A DNA stretch of 33,505 nt, from NCBI GenBank assembly GCA_937922925.1, contig CALAKU010000030.1, forward strand, positions 1 through 33,505, written 5' to 3'. Shown piece by piece: positions 1 to 8,396 of the stretch (position 1 is its first letter; the number at the start of each line of letters is the position of its first letter). The translations under genes were made by a program, and so were the position numbers. Source of the DNA: an uncultured Arenicella sp. (GTDB taxonomy: Bacteria; Pseudomonadota; Gammaproteobacteria; Arenicellales; Arenicellaceae). The notes beneath the pieces are model-generated. The model did not search any database. It was not told where the DNA came from and was given only the letters and a program-made list of their open reading frames with translations.

Positions 1-1034
1 GTTTGCAAGTCGTTTGAGTTGGACGCCAAATCAGCACTGGTAAAGTCTGTGTCGATTGCGAAAAACGTATCCAGATCACGCAATGCAGTAATCGAGGTCA
101 AAGAGAAATTACCGAAGTCTTTATCGACTTGGATAGAAATACCTGAGTTGTCTTGCTCGTTGAACGAATCAACGTTGCTGAAAAAATTCAAGGCTTCTGG
201 TGAGTCATCAACCAAGGTGCCGCCCGCTGCGCGAATAGCAAATGAAGCCGGGCCAGAAACCAGATTACCCGCAAAACAACAACGCTCATCTAAGGTATCG
301 AAATCAGCGATGATACGAATCTCAGTTGTGTCATTAGGGTTCAACAATAATTGACCACGAACCGATTGACGATCGCGGTTATTTAAATCTTGGCCTGTTA
401 GTTCATTGGTTGCGTAGCCATCGCGCTCGTTGTACGAGCCGGCGATACTAAATGCCGCCGTATCAGAAATAGCGCCTTCGTAGTAACCCTTGACTAACAC
501 TTGCCCAAAGTTACCCAGAGAGGCTGACACATTGCCAGCGCTTTCGCCTGACGGTTTGCCAGTGACCACGCTGATGACACCTGCGGACGCATTCTTACCA
601 AAGAGCGTGCTTTGCGGGCCACTGAGAACCTCAACACGTTCTAGATTCGGCAAATCCGAAATGGCGCCAGCAGATCGAGAGCGATAAACGCCATCAATAA
701 ACACACCAACAGACGGTTCGATGCCCGCATTGTTAGCGCCGTTACCAAAACCACGAAGTGAAAAGTTGGTGTTAGTTGAGCTTTGCAACTGACTGACTCG
801 CAAAGTTGGAACCACAGACTGTAGATCGTTAATGTCTAAAATTTGCGCCTGCTCGATGGTTTCGCCAGTTGTTACTGTGACTGCGACAGGAACATCTTGC
901 AAAGTAGTTGCCCGCTTAGTCGCGGTTATTACAACCTCTTCGATAAAATCGCCTTCTTGCGATATGGCTACGCCAGAACCACAAATAGACGCAACTGCAC
1001 TCGCCACCGCGAGCTTCTTAAAAGTAGCTTTCAT
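1..1034 (-). CDS. TonB-dependent outer-membrane receptor, N-terminal part (cut by window edge)
   Basis: The frame is open from an ATG at 1034 to the window edge, giving 344 codons of signal peptide, plug and early barrel; the C-terminal barrel lies outside. A Lys-rich start and hydrophobic stretch (residues 1-25) form the export signal. Next comes the EEVVITATKR segment typical of the TonB-box/plug entry, then plug motifs including RGFGNGANN and DGVYRSRSAG. A GGAGGAG ribosome site lies just upstream of the ATG and supports this start. The protein is a close paralogue of the complete receptor encoded at 1342-3843: residues 95-164 differ at only 4 of 70 positions. Receptors of this class import scarce substrates across the outer membrane using TonB-ExbBD energy. 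The substrate cannot be read from the sequence. Both copies carry a Cys-Cys pair shortly after the DTLDE motif. Confidence 0.93.
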   Translation of the reverse strand, partial: MKATFKKLAVASAVASICGSGVAISQEGDFIEEVVITATKRATTLQDVPVAVTVTTGETIEQAQILDINDLQSVVPTLRVSQLQSSTNTNFSLRGFGNGANNAGIEPSVGVFIDGVYRSRSAGAISDLPNLERVEVLSGPQSTLFGKNASAGVISVVTGKPSGESAGNVSASLGNFGQVLVKGYYEGAISDTAAFSIAGSYNERDGYATNELTGQDLNNRDRQSVRGQLLLNPNDTTEIRIIADFDTLDERCCFAGNLVSGPASFAIRAAGGTLVDDSPEALNFFSNVDSFNEQDNSGISIQVDKDFGNFSLTSITALRDLDTFFAIDTDFTSADLASNSNDLQ

Positions 1035-1105
1035 TTTCTTACTCCTCCAATCTAACTTGAACTTACGACCGGTTATTTTGATTTTTCGGACGTTATCGTC
1101 GCCCT

Positions 1106-1125
1106 ATCACTAATATATCACTGAT
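1106..1125. promoter_or_regulatory. Candidate operator with repeated ATCACT motif
   Basis: ATCACT occurs at 1106 and again at 1117, spaced 11 bases apart (about one helical turn), inside an imperfect palindrome spanning 1106-1125. Further related elements (GTAATCA twice, AGTGAT) follow up to about 1180. It lies about 70-90 bases upstream of the receptor start at 1034, where an operator would be expected. No known regulator consensus is recognised, so this is inference from spacing and symmetry. Confidence 0.25.
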
Positions 1126-1243
1126 TATAGAAAAGTCGTAATCATCAAATCAGTAATCAACATTCATCAAGAGTGATGACCCTAAAGCATTGAAAAACAT
1201 AGATTAATATGCCATGCACGCAGAAAAACTATCTCTATTCTCT

Positions 1244-1278
1244 AAAAAAAGGCCGACACTGAGAGTTCAGCGTCGGCC
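1244..1278 (-). terminator. Intrinsic terminator of the complete TonB receptor gene
   Basis: Read on the minus strand, GGCCGACGCTGA pairs with TCAGTGTCGGCC (one G-U wobble) around a short loop and is followed directly by seven T residues. It begins about 63 bases after the receptor stop codon at 1342. It separates transcription of the two paralogous receptor genes. Confidence 0.88.
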
Positions 1279-1341
1279 AATTATCAAACAAGTTTAGCTA
1301 GCTTTAAGTTTCTCTAAATAAACACGGCTATTTGTAAGACT

Positions 1342-3843
1342 CTAGAACTTCTTACTGATTGTTACTCCGTAAGTGCGTGGCTGAGTTGGATAGCCACTGA
1401 AGCTGCCTAGTTGAGCAACCGACGGAAAAGCACTTATAAGTGAAACATGGTCGGTGATATTTCGGCCCCAGACAGAGAAAGTCCACTGCGAAGGAGTTGT
1501 TACACCTAAAGACACGTTCAAATTTTCTGTGCTACGAATGAACTGCGAGGTCGCCAAATCGCCGATTGGCGTGTCGTCTTCAAAATAGAAGTCGCTGCGG
1601 AAAAAACCCTCATTTTGACCAACGGTAAAGTTGTAATTAACCGCTAGCGATAAGTTCAAATCAGTAACACCACCGACGTCTTGACCGGTTAGATCGACAA
1701 TTTGACCGGTTACTTCGTCTAGAGCACCGGTAAATTCGTCGTAAACTGCATCGAGGAGCGCTCCACCAACTTTGATTTCTAACGATTCAACTGGGTAATA
1801 GGTGAAATCAAACTCAACACCACGAGTAGACTGTGAACCTGCATTCGTTAAATTAAAGCCGGTACCGGTAAAAGCATTGGATTGAAACCCTTCGATGGTT
1901 TGATCAAAGATTGCGACATTAAACGCAAAATTTTCGTATCGACCTTTTAAACCAATCTCAAACACTTCGGCTTCTTCAGGGCCCGCAAAGCGAGTGCCCG
2001 GCACTAAATTAGGAACCGTTAAACCGGCAGCGCTTAATGCCGCTATGTCCTCTGGGAAAGGTGACGTATCACGGCTTAAATTCCAAGATGTGGCCTTAAA
2101 CCCAGTTGAAAAAGACCCGTAGGCATTGAAGTTGTCGTTAATGTCCCAAGCCAACCTTAAGGTGTAAGTCAGATCGTCATCGTCAGACTGGCCACTTTCA
2201 ATCTCATTTGGAAAATCGACCAATGGCGGCAAAAACTGCAACGCTTGTAAACCGAGCAGCGGATTCTGACTAGGATCCGTTGAAGCCTGCGTGGCGAATG
2301 CCTGTGCGGCCTGTGCAGCCTGTGGAACTGCGGCAATATTTTGAGGCGTTGGTGCTAAACCGGTAATTTGCTGGAATGCACCTGCAAAAGCACCTTGAAA
2401 GCCAATATTAACGAAGTCCAAGGAAGAGAAAAGATCGCTTTGCACCTGGCGTACTGATACGTCTTTTTCGTCACGCGTGTAATTAAAACCAACCGTAGCA
2501 CTCAATGAATCAGAAATATCAAAATCAAGTTGACCAAAAATCGAAAGAGCTTGGTTATCAAGCGTTGATTGCTCTTCTGTTGCTGTGCCAGCAGCGAAAA
2601 AACTGCCCTGCGGTATTCCCAACAGCCCTTCAACTCCGGCTAAGGTTCCGGGCGCACCTGTTAAAGCATCAGCGAAAGGTCGAAAGCCTGCGTTAAAGTT
2701 CAGCGCGGCCTGATTTTCGACCGACTCATCAAAGAAATAGCCACCAACTAACCAGTCATAAGAACCACCTGTGTCAGAGCTCAAACGAATTTCTTGTGTA
2801 AACGTCTCAATTTGCGAGCCTACCGGATTAACTGTCGTATCCGCACTTGTAAAATCGGTATCAATTAAGGCGAAGGTATCAAGATCGCGTAAGGCTGTGA
2901 TCGAGGTCAGAGAGACCGAGCCAAAATCATGATCAACTTGAATAGAAATACCCGCATTATCTTGCTGATTCGTTGAGTCAACATTGGCAAAGAAGGTGCG
3001 CGCTTCAGGGTCATTATCAACTAGGTTACCGCCCGCGAATCGAATTGCATTAGAAGCCGGCCCAGATATCAAGTTTGCGGCGTAACAACATTCTTCATCT
3101 AGGGTATCGAAATCAGCAATGATTCGAATTTCAGTGGCGTCACTCGGGCTGATTAACAACTGACCGCGAATTGACTGACGGTCTCTATTGTTGGCATCGT
3201 TACCAGTAAACAAGTTTTCGGCATAACCATCTCGAGTGTTGTAAGAACCGGCAACGCTAAACGCGACCGTATCCGAGACTGGCGCCTCATAGTATCCCTT
3301 GGCAATAACTTGATTGAAATTGCCAAAACTAAGCGAAAAATTCCCCGCGACTTCTCCAGACGGCTTGCCAGAAACAACACTGATAACACCAGCTGATGCA
3401 TTCTTACCAAACAAAGTACTTTGGGGCCCAGACAACACTTCTACTCGCTGCAAATTGGGAAGGTCGGTAATTGCACCGGCCGAGCGAGAGCGATAAACAC
3501 CATCAATAAACACACCGACCGAGGGTTCGATACCCGGATTATTGGCTCCATTACCAAAGCCGCGAATCACAAAATTGGTGTTCGTAGAGTTTTGTAATTG
3601 GCTCACTCTGAGTGTTGGAACAACACTTTGTAAGTCTTGTAAATCGTTAATTTGCGCCTTTTCGATCACGTCAGCAGTGGTTACCGAGACAGCCACCGGC
3701 GTTTCTTGTAACGAAGACGCTCGCTTGGTTGCGGTAACAATTACCTCTTCAATAAACGAATCTTCTTGCGCAAAAGCGGCGCCGGAATGACACATCCCGG
3801 CCACGACAGTAGCCACAGCAAGCTGTCTAAATGGTAGATTCAT
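1342..3843 (-). CDS. TonB-dependent outer-membrane receptor
   Basis: This is a complete 833-residue TonB-dependent receptor. Residues 1-26 form a signal peptide ending near AFAQ. The IEEVIVTATKR segment begins the plug (to about residue 165), followed by a 22-strand-type barrel with alternating hydrophobic strands. The chain ends in a terminal Phe (SKKF), the usual signal for outer-membrane insertion. A Cys-Cys pair sits at 252-253. An Ala/Gln-rich stretch (roughly residues 480-560) is probably a long extracellular loop. A GGAGGAG ribosome site precedes the ATG. The gene lies between the paralogue at 1-1034 and an MFS transporter gene on the same strand, which suggests an outer plus inner membrane uptake route. 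No siderophore, B12 or sugar signature was recognised, so the substrate is open. Confidence 0.95.
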   Translation of the reverse strand: MNLPFRQLAVATVVAGMCHSGAAFAQEDSFIEEVIVTATKRASSLQETPVAVSVTTADVIEKAQINDLQDLQSVVPTLRVSQLQNSTNTNFVIRGFGNGANNPGIEPSVGVFIDGVYRSRSAGAITDLPNLQRVEVLSGPQSTLFGKNASAGVISVVSGKPSGEVAGNFSLSFGNFNQVIAKGYYEAPVSDTVAFSVAGSYNTRDGYAENLFTGNDANNRDRQSIRGQLLISPSDATEIRIIADFDTLDEECCYAANLISGPASNAIRFAGGNLVDNDPEARTFFANVDSTNQQDNAGISIQVDHDFGSVSLTSITALRDLDTFALIDTDFTSADTTVNPVGSQIETFTQEIRLSSDTGGSYDWLVGGYFFDESVENQAALNFNAGFRPFADALTGAPGTLAGVEGLLGIPQGSFFAAGTATEEQSTLDNQALSIFGQLDFDISDSLSATVGFNYTRDEKDVSVRQVQSDLFSSLDFVNIGFQGAFAGAFQQITGLAPTPQNIAAVPQAAQAAQAFATQASTDPSQNPLLGLQALQFLPPLVDFPNEIESGQSDDDDLTYTLRLAWDINDNFNAYGSFSTGFKATSWNLSRDTSPFPEDIAALSAAGLTVPNLVPGTRFAGPEEAEVFEIGLKGRYENFAFNVAIFDQTIEGFQSNAFTGTGFNLTNAGSQSTRGVEFDFTYYPVESLEIKVGGALLDAVYDEFTGALDEVTGQIVDLTGQDVGGVTDLNLSLAVNYNFTVGQNEGFFRSDFYFEDDTPIGDLATSQFIRSTENLNVSLGVTTPSQWTFSVWGRNITDHVSLISAFPSVAQLGSFSGYPTQPRTYGVTISKKF

Positions 3844-4156
3844 AACCTACTCCTCCAAAATATTTTTAACTAATCGAGTTGAATTAACCAGTACGTTTTA
3901 ATAAACGATTTGAGTCTAGGTTGGAGCAGTTGCTGTGTTGGCACTTCTTCGTTCGCTCAGCCAAGGTCAGTCTAAATCTGACAAGCAAAATGGTATCACG
4001 ACCATTGCCAATGCGACCTGTTTTTACCAGCTAAAAGACCTTTTAAATTGAATAGGCTTTATAAGCGCGGTGAATAGTTGGCCATTTTGGGCAAAGCAGA
4101 TTGGTTTGCCTATGCTGCCATCTAAGGTGATCGTTTTTACCTATAAAGGTGGCATT
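3844..4156. other. Intergenic region between MFS and receptor genes
   Basis: These 313 bases contain no convincing gene. They include small inverted repeats, for example GGCAAA/TTTGCC at 4090-4110 and GTCAG/CTGAC near 3966-3982, but no hairpin followed by a T-run. No terminator for the MFS gene can therefore be called. The promoter of the receptor gene should lie in the part next to 3844, which is AT-rich, but no strong sigma-70 pair is visible. Confidence 0.6.
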
Positions 4157-5476
4157 TTATCGGCTGGCTTTGTGCAAGTGTTTTGAGCCAATCCAGAACG
4201 AAATCACGCTTAGAGCGCCAAACAGGTCAACGCTAATCAGAGCCCATGTTAGGGGTTCTTGGAACAACATCGTTTGAAACAAGTCACTTAATACGCCAAC
4301 GAATAGAGCGCCAAGACCCAGCCCTAATAGATTCATGAGCAAAATCAGCATGGCGGTAGTCAAGCCTCGCATTCGAGGTGGCGACAAGTCTTGCACTGTT
4401 GAAAAAACTGGCCCGTAAAACGCCGTAAAGCTAACAAAACCAGCGCACATGCCTAGGTAAAAAAATGGTGAGCTGGCGTCAACTAAACGATAGCCTAAAG
4501 TCAATGGCGCCATGCACAACATAAAGATAGCCAGAAAGCGCAAACGCCCACCATTAAAGCGCTTGTGAAACCAATCGCTTAAACTGCCGCCCAAAACAGC
4601 ACCAAGCGTGCCGAAGACAATAAACAAGCCGCCGTAAATCGACAAATCAGTGAAATCGCGTTCGCGCTCAAACCAGTTCACCACGTGCTGAGCACCGCCT
4701 ATCGGTAAATGCAAAAATACGGCGCCAGCTAAGGCCCATGCCAGTGCGGGCGTTTGTTTTACGATTCCGATAAACGCCTTGAGCGACTCAACAAAACGCA
4801 TATCTTCGTGCTGTTTTTGGCCTGAGAGGCTCTGTTCGCCAGCGCTGGTGTGATTCGCTGTGCTGCCAAGGCGATCGACTTGCCCTCGGATTGGGTCTTT
4901 GATCAACAACAAAGGCAACATAAGCGCTAAACCCAAGCCACCTAAAATATAAAAGCAATTGCGCCAACCTACGCTTTGACCCAAAACATCGGCAACGACA
5001 TAACTCGCGCCCGCACCGAGTGGCACTCCGAGATAGTAAATACCCGAGGCGAAACCTCGCTTGAGCGGCGGAAACTTATCCGACAGCATCGACATCGCCG
5101 CCGGGGTAAGACAGGCCTCGCCAACACCAACAAATAGCCGGGCAACACCAATATGGAAAAAACTACGAGCCGCACCTGAAATCGCGGTAAAAGCGCTCCA
5201 CGTTATCAAGCCAATGGCGATCAATTTGGGGCGATGCATGAGGTCAGCTAAGCGCCCAACGTAAAGCCCCATCACGGCATAAAACGTGACGAAAATTGGG
5301 CCAGTTAGCAGTCCAAATTCAGTATCACTTAAGTCCAAGGCATCGGTGATTTGGGGGCCAAAACTGGACACCAAATTACGGTCCACCATATTCAGTATAT
5401 TAAGCAACAGCAGCAAGAATAAAACCCAACCCCCATTTCGTTGGGCCTGCATAAGGTCGTTGTCGTTGGTCGGCAT
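4157..5476 (-). CDS. MFS transporter, Spinster-like family
   Basis: This 439-residue inner-membrane protein has about 12 predicted hydrophobic segments in two halves, joined by a polar loop around residues 195-225. It carries the MFS motif between helices 2 and 3 (GRLADLMHRPK) and the N-terminal NMVDRN motif common in Spinster-type MFS proteins of proteobacteria. Such genes often sit next to TonB receptor genes, and here two follow on the same strand, so a shared substrate is a reasonable inference. Its start lies 50 bases downstream of the rnfH stop, so read-through from rnfH is possible. There is no clear ribosome site, and an ATG at residue 9 is an alternative start. The substrate is unknown. 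Confidence 0.88.
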   Translation of the reverse strand: MPTNDNDLMQAQRNGGWVLFLLLLLNILNMVDRNLVSSFGPQITDALDLSDTEFGLLTGPIFVTFYAVMGLYVGRLADLMHRPKLIAIGLITWSAFTAISGAARSFFHIGVARLFVGVGEACLTPAAMSMLSDKFPPLKRGFASGIYYLGVPLGAGASYVVADVLGQSVGWRNCFYILGGLGLALMLPLLLIKDPIRGQVDRLGSTANHTSAGEQSLSGQKQHEDMRFVESLKAFIGIVKQTPALAWALAGAVFLHLPIGGAQHVVNWFERERDFTDLSIYGGLFIVFGTLGAVLGGSLSDWFHKRFNGGRLRFLAIFMLCMAPLTLGYRLVDASSPFFYLGMCAGFVSFTAFYGPVFSTVQDLSPPRMRGLTTAMLILLMNLLGLGLGALFVGVLSDLFQTMLFQEPLTWALISVDLFGALSVISFWIGSKHLHKASR

Positions 5477-5526
5477 CGTGTTTTTATTAGATAGCTGTTG
5501 GGATTAGACGGTTGAGAATCCAAATG

Positions 5527-5874
5527 TTACGGATCACCACTTGGATTAGGAGAATCGGTTTTTGCTTCGACAGACTTGCCTATGGTTTTGCCGAGCAAAG
5601 CAAGCTGTCGACGAACTTCTTTGGGGTCAGCAGTAAGAGGCCGATAGATTTCAATGCGATCGCCCTCCTCTAAAAGATAATCATGCGCGACCTTTTGCGA
5701 ATAATTGCCGAGTTGAATGTTATCTTCCGGCATCTCGGTAAGAGCATCTACACGACTCAAGAAACCTGAGATTTTCACTAAATCCAGAGCACTGGTGCCG
5801 CGATCCACCTGAGCCTCAAACACGTGTTGCTCAGCCGCCTCGGCATAAACCAAAGACACGTTAATTCGATGCAT
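5527..5874 (-). CDS. rnfH: RnfH family protein (UPF0125, ubiquitin-like fold)
   Basis: This 115-residue cytosolic protein has the family pattern: a beta-strand start (INVSLVYAE), an ALDLVKISG helix, and the C-terminal signature GDRIEIYRPLTADPKEVRR. The family has a beta-grasp, ubiquitin-like fold. Its name comes from association with rnf operons, but it most often sits beside ratA, as here. The ATG at 5874 was chosen because it begins the conserved domain; the longer frame would only read through the end of ratA. It overlaps ratA by 14 bases, which implies translational coupling. The biochemical role is not established. Confidence 0.93.
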   Translation of the reverse strand: MHRINVSLVYAEAAEQHVFEAQVDRGTSALDLVKISGFLSRVDALTEMPEDNIQLGNYSQKVAHDYLLEEGDRIEIYRPLTADPKEVRRQLALLGKTIGKSVEAKTDSPNPSGDP

Positions 5875-6307
5875 ACTGAGCCCCGTATTGCATTTGAGCG
5901 CGATGTTGGAACGCATCAAACTGCGCAGCAACGATGGACTGGAAGGCAGATGAAATCACCGTCTTACCGAATAAGCTGTCGAATTCAAAATCCATAGTTA
6001 ACGATACTTTAGACGCCGAATCACTCAGAGCCTCAAATCGCCAATCTCCGTTTAAACGGTTAAATGGGCCTTTGTGCAATGCCAGTTGAATATGCTCATA
6101 TGGGGTCAATGTGTTTAGGGTACTAAAACTCAAATCCAAACCTGCAAACTTAATGCCCAAGGTTGCAACAACCTCACTCTCGGTCTGGCGAACTATTTGC
6201 GCTCGATGACAACGAGGTAAAAACGCTGGGTAAGATTCAATATCAGCAACCAGCTCATACAATTGACGAGCGCTGTGCGGCAACAGAGCTGACTTAGCAA
6301 CTTTCAT
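5861..6307 (-). CDS. ratA: RatA-like START/COQ10-family protein
   Basis: This 148-residue protein is of the polyketide-cyclase/COQ10 (START-like) family. Recognisable features are the N-terminal YELVADIESYPAFLPRC, the central lipid-pocket strands and the C-terminal amphipathic helix. Family members are described either as ubiquinone-binding chaperones (COQ10 type) or, in E. coli, as RatA, reported to interfere with ribosomal subunit joining. The sequence alone cannot decide between these. The start at 6307 was chosen because the domain begins at MKVAKSALLP; upstream residues of the open frame belong to the end of the preceding symporter gene. Its neighbours rnfH and smpB match the conserved gammaproteobacterial order. 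Confidence 0.93.
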   Translation of the reverse strand: MKVAKSALLPHSARQLYELVADIESYPAFLPRCHRAQIVRQTESEVVATLGIKFAGLDLSFSTLNTLTPYEHIQLALHKGPFNRLNGDWRFEALSDSASKVSLTMDFEFDSLFGKTVISSAFQSIVAAQFDAFQHRAQMQYGAQYASN

Positions 6308-6345
6308 AACTGACTTAAACTGGATGTAGCCTTTAAGGCGAACCG

Positions 6346-7728
6346 TTAGGCGGGCAAGAATACCACGGCGATCAAAATAAGCGAGATCAGCACAGGTACC
6401 ACGTAGCGGTTGCAGAACCGCCAAACATTGAAGACCGCTAAGCGAGGCTCAGCGAGCGAAGAAAACAACACGCTGCGTTGCAAACGCCAGCCCACTAAAA
6501 TCGCGGTTAACAATGCCGTCAACGGCAAAATAAAATGAATACTCAAGATACTAAAAAGATCAAAATAGCCGTATTTTTTTTCAGCACCAAAATAATAAAA
6601 CGCAAATTTGAGTGTGCTAAAAGAATACAAAGACAACAGCCCTGAGCACCAAGCAACGGCCCCAACCAGCCATGCGGCTGTTCTACGCTGAATGTTCAAG
6701 CGGCGGGTCAACAAGGCAATGCTCGGCTCCAATAAGGCAAACCCCGACGTTAAGGCGGCAAAGAGCAATAAAATGAAAAATAGACTGCTGACCAAAAGAG
6801 AATTTTCAGTCATTTGAGAAAAGGCGACGGGTAAGGTTTCAAAGATCAAACCGGCACCGCTATTCGGGGCAAGCCCATAGGCAAAGGCGACCGAAAAAAT
6901 CACCAGACTCATTAAAACGGCAATCAGAGAGTCGAACACCATGATCGTACCAGCACCGGCAAACAGCGGCCGCTTACCGCTAAGATAAGAACCGTACATA
7001 ATCAATATGCCAATGCCTATGCTCAGAGAAAACAAAGCTTGTGTAAGCGCGGTGACTACCAATTCAGCATTGATGGCCCGCCAATCAAACTCAAACATAA
7101 ACTCCAGTGCCGCTCGATGATCACCTAACTGTCGAGTATAAAAAGCTAGGATAATCAACAGCACAAAGAAGCTTGGCATCAACCAACGAACTGCTCGCTC
7201 TAAACCGCTACGAACTGCCTGCGAAGATACCAGAACCACCATTAGAATAAACACGGTGTGCCATAACAACATTTGGTCAGTATTGCGCAATAAGGCCCCA
7301 AATTGATTTTGGACAATTTCGGCGGGCACAGCGGTGAACGCACCAGAAATGGATTTCATGGTGTAAAACAAAATCCAAGACGCGACGATTGAACAGTAAG
7401 AAAACACCATAAAACTGCCAAGCACGCCGAGCCAGCCGATAAGCTGCCACAAAGAACTGAGCCGCTCTTTACGCGCAATATTTATTAGACCGAGAACCGG
7501 GTTCGCCTGCCCCATACGGCCAAGCATTAATTCCGAAACCATTAAAGGAAACGCAACAATCAAAACGCAGACGAGATAGACATAAAGAAAGGTTCCACCA
7601 TGAATACCCATCTCATATGGGAATTTCCATACATTACCTAAGCCCACCGAAGAACCAATAGCGGCCAGAATAAAACCGCCGTAAGTCCCCCATGAGGGTC
7701 GAGATCGTTCAAATGTGGCTTGAGCCAA
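6346..7728 (-). CDS. Neurotransmitter:sodium symporter (NSS) family transporter
   Basis: This 460-residue LeuT-fold sodium-coupled transporter has about 11-12 membrane helices. The first helix has the unwound-region signature AAIGSSVGLGNVWKFPYE, containing the residues that bind sodium and substrate in LeuT, with a Lys where LeuT has the gate Arg30. Bacterial members import amino acids or related amines. A TTG start at 7728 is preceded by GGAG at good spacing, so a non-ATG start is likely. The gene lies between ratA (38 bases downstream) and the divergent smpB, so it interrupts the usual ratA-smpB adjacency. The substrate cannot be assigned. Confidence 0.92.
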   Translation of the reverse strand: MAQATFERSRPSWGTYGGFILAAIGSSVGLGNVWKFPYEMGIHGGTFLYVYLVCVLIVAFPLMVSELMLGRMGQANPVLGLINIARKERLSSLWQLIGWLGVLGSFMVFSYCSIVASWILFYTMKSISGAFTAVPAEIVQNQFGALLRNTDQMLLWHTVFILMVVLVSSQAVRSGLERAVRWLMPSFFVLLIILAFYTRQLGDHRAALEFMFEFDWRAINAELVVTALTQALFSLSIGIGILIMYGSYLSGKRPLFAGAGTIMVFDSLIAVLMSLVIFSVAFAYGLAPNSGAGLIFETLPVAFSQMTENSLLVSSLFFILLLFAALTSGFALLEPSIALLTRRLNIQRRTAAWLVGAVAWCSGLLSLYSFSTLKFAFYYFGAEKKYGYFDLFSILSIHFILPLTALLTAILVGWRLQRSVLFSSLAEPRLAVFNVWRFCNRYVVPVLISLILIAVVFLPA

Positions 7729-7874
7729 CGTTGTTCTCCACGAAACAGTGACCTCTGTTTTTTTAAGGTCATGAGACTCTTTAAATCAGAGTGTCGTTTT
7801 TATGGCAGCAACGGTATCATCCTATCAACGATTAGCACAACTTGTGCCTTTAAACCGCTCATCAAAAAATCAAC

Positions 7875-8345
7875 ATGGCGAAGTCCAAAAAAACACCGTC
7901 GAATACCATCGCAGTCAATAAGAAGGCTCGGTTTGATTTCTTTATTGAGGAAGAATTCGAGGCAGGCCTAGCTCTCGAAGGCTGGGAAGTGAAAAGTATG
8001 CGAGCAGGCCGTGTGCAGCTCAAAGAAAGTTACGTGACCATACACCAAGGTGAGCTTTTCTTACACGGGGCACATTTGTCACCGCTCACGTCGACGTCGA
8101 CGCACGTCGTTGCCGACCCCGTGCGGCGCCGCAAACTATTGATGAAACGCATTGAGATTAGCCGCCTTATAGGCCAAGTCGAGCGCGCCGGCTATACCCT
8201 TGCACCGCTGAGCCTTTACTGGATAAGAGGCAGAGCCAAGCTAAAAATTGGTCTTGCCAAAGGTAAAAAACAACACGATAAGCGCGCTTCCATAAAAGAT
8301 CGTGATTGGAAGCGCGAGCAACAAAGAATTTTAAAATCTAACTAA
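7875..8345 (+). CDS. smpB: SsrA-binding protein SmpB
   Basis: This 156-residue tmRNA partner acts in trans-translation: it delivers tmRNA to stalled ribosomes and mimics the codon-anticodon pairing. Conserved family segments are present in order: [28 protein letters not shown], the RRRKLLM segment, the [17 protein letters not shown] core, and the basic tail [18 protein letters not shown] that folds in the decoding centre. Length is typical. The tmRNA gene itself is not in this window. It is transcribed divergently from the symporter-ratA-rnfH group, with a 146-base shared upstream region. Confidence 0.98.
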   Translation: MAKSKKTPSNTIAVNKKARFDFFIEEEFEAGLALEGWEVKSMRAGRVQLKESYVTIHQGELFLHGAHLSPLTSTSTHVVADPVRRRKLLMKRIEISRLIGQVERAGYTLAPLSLYWIRGRAKLKIGLAKGKKQHDKRASIKDRDWKREQQRILKSN

Positions 8346-8396
8346 GCCTGGGCATTCAACTGACCTTGCTTGGCAAGGATTAGCCGCTAAACACTT

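Larger units (their letters stand above)
1035..1341. other. Intergenic region between the two receptor genes
   Basis: There is no convincing gene in these 307 bases. The half next to 1342 holds the terminator of the complete receptor gene (1244-1278). The AT-rich half next to 1034 must hold the promoter of the truncated receptor gene and carries repeated ATCACT / AGTGAT elements. I could not place a confident -35/-10 pair. Confidence 0.7.

Noticed and set aside
8364-8378. Hairpin CCTTGC/GCAAGG between smpB and the second symporter gene as a terminator
   Set aside because: The stem is only six pairs with a three-base loop, and neither strand has a T-run after it.
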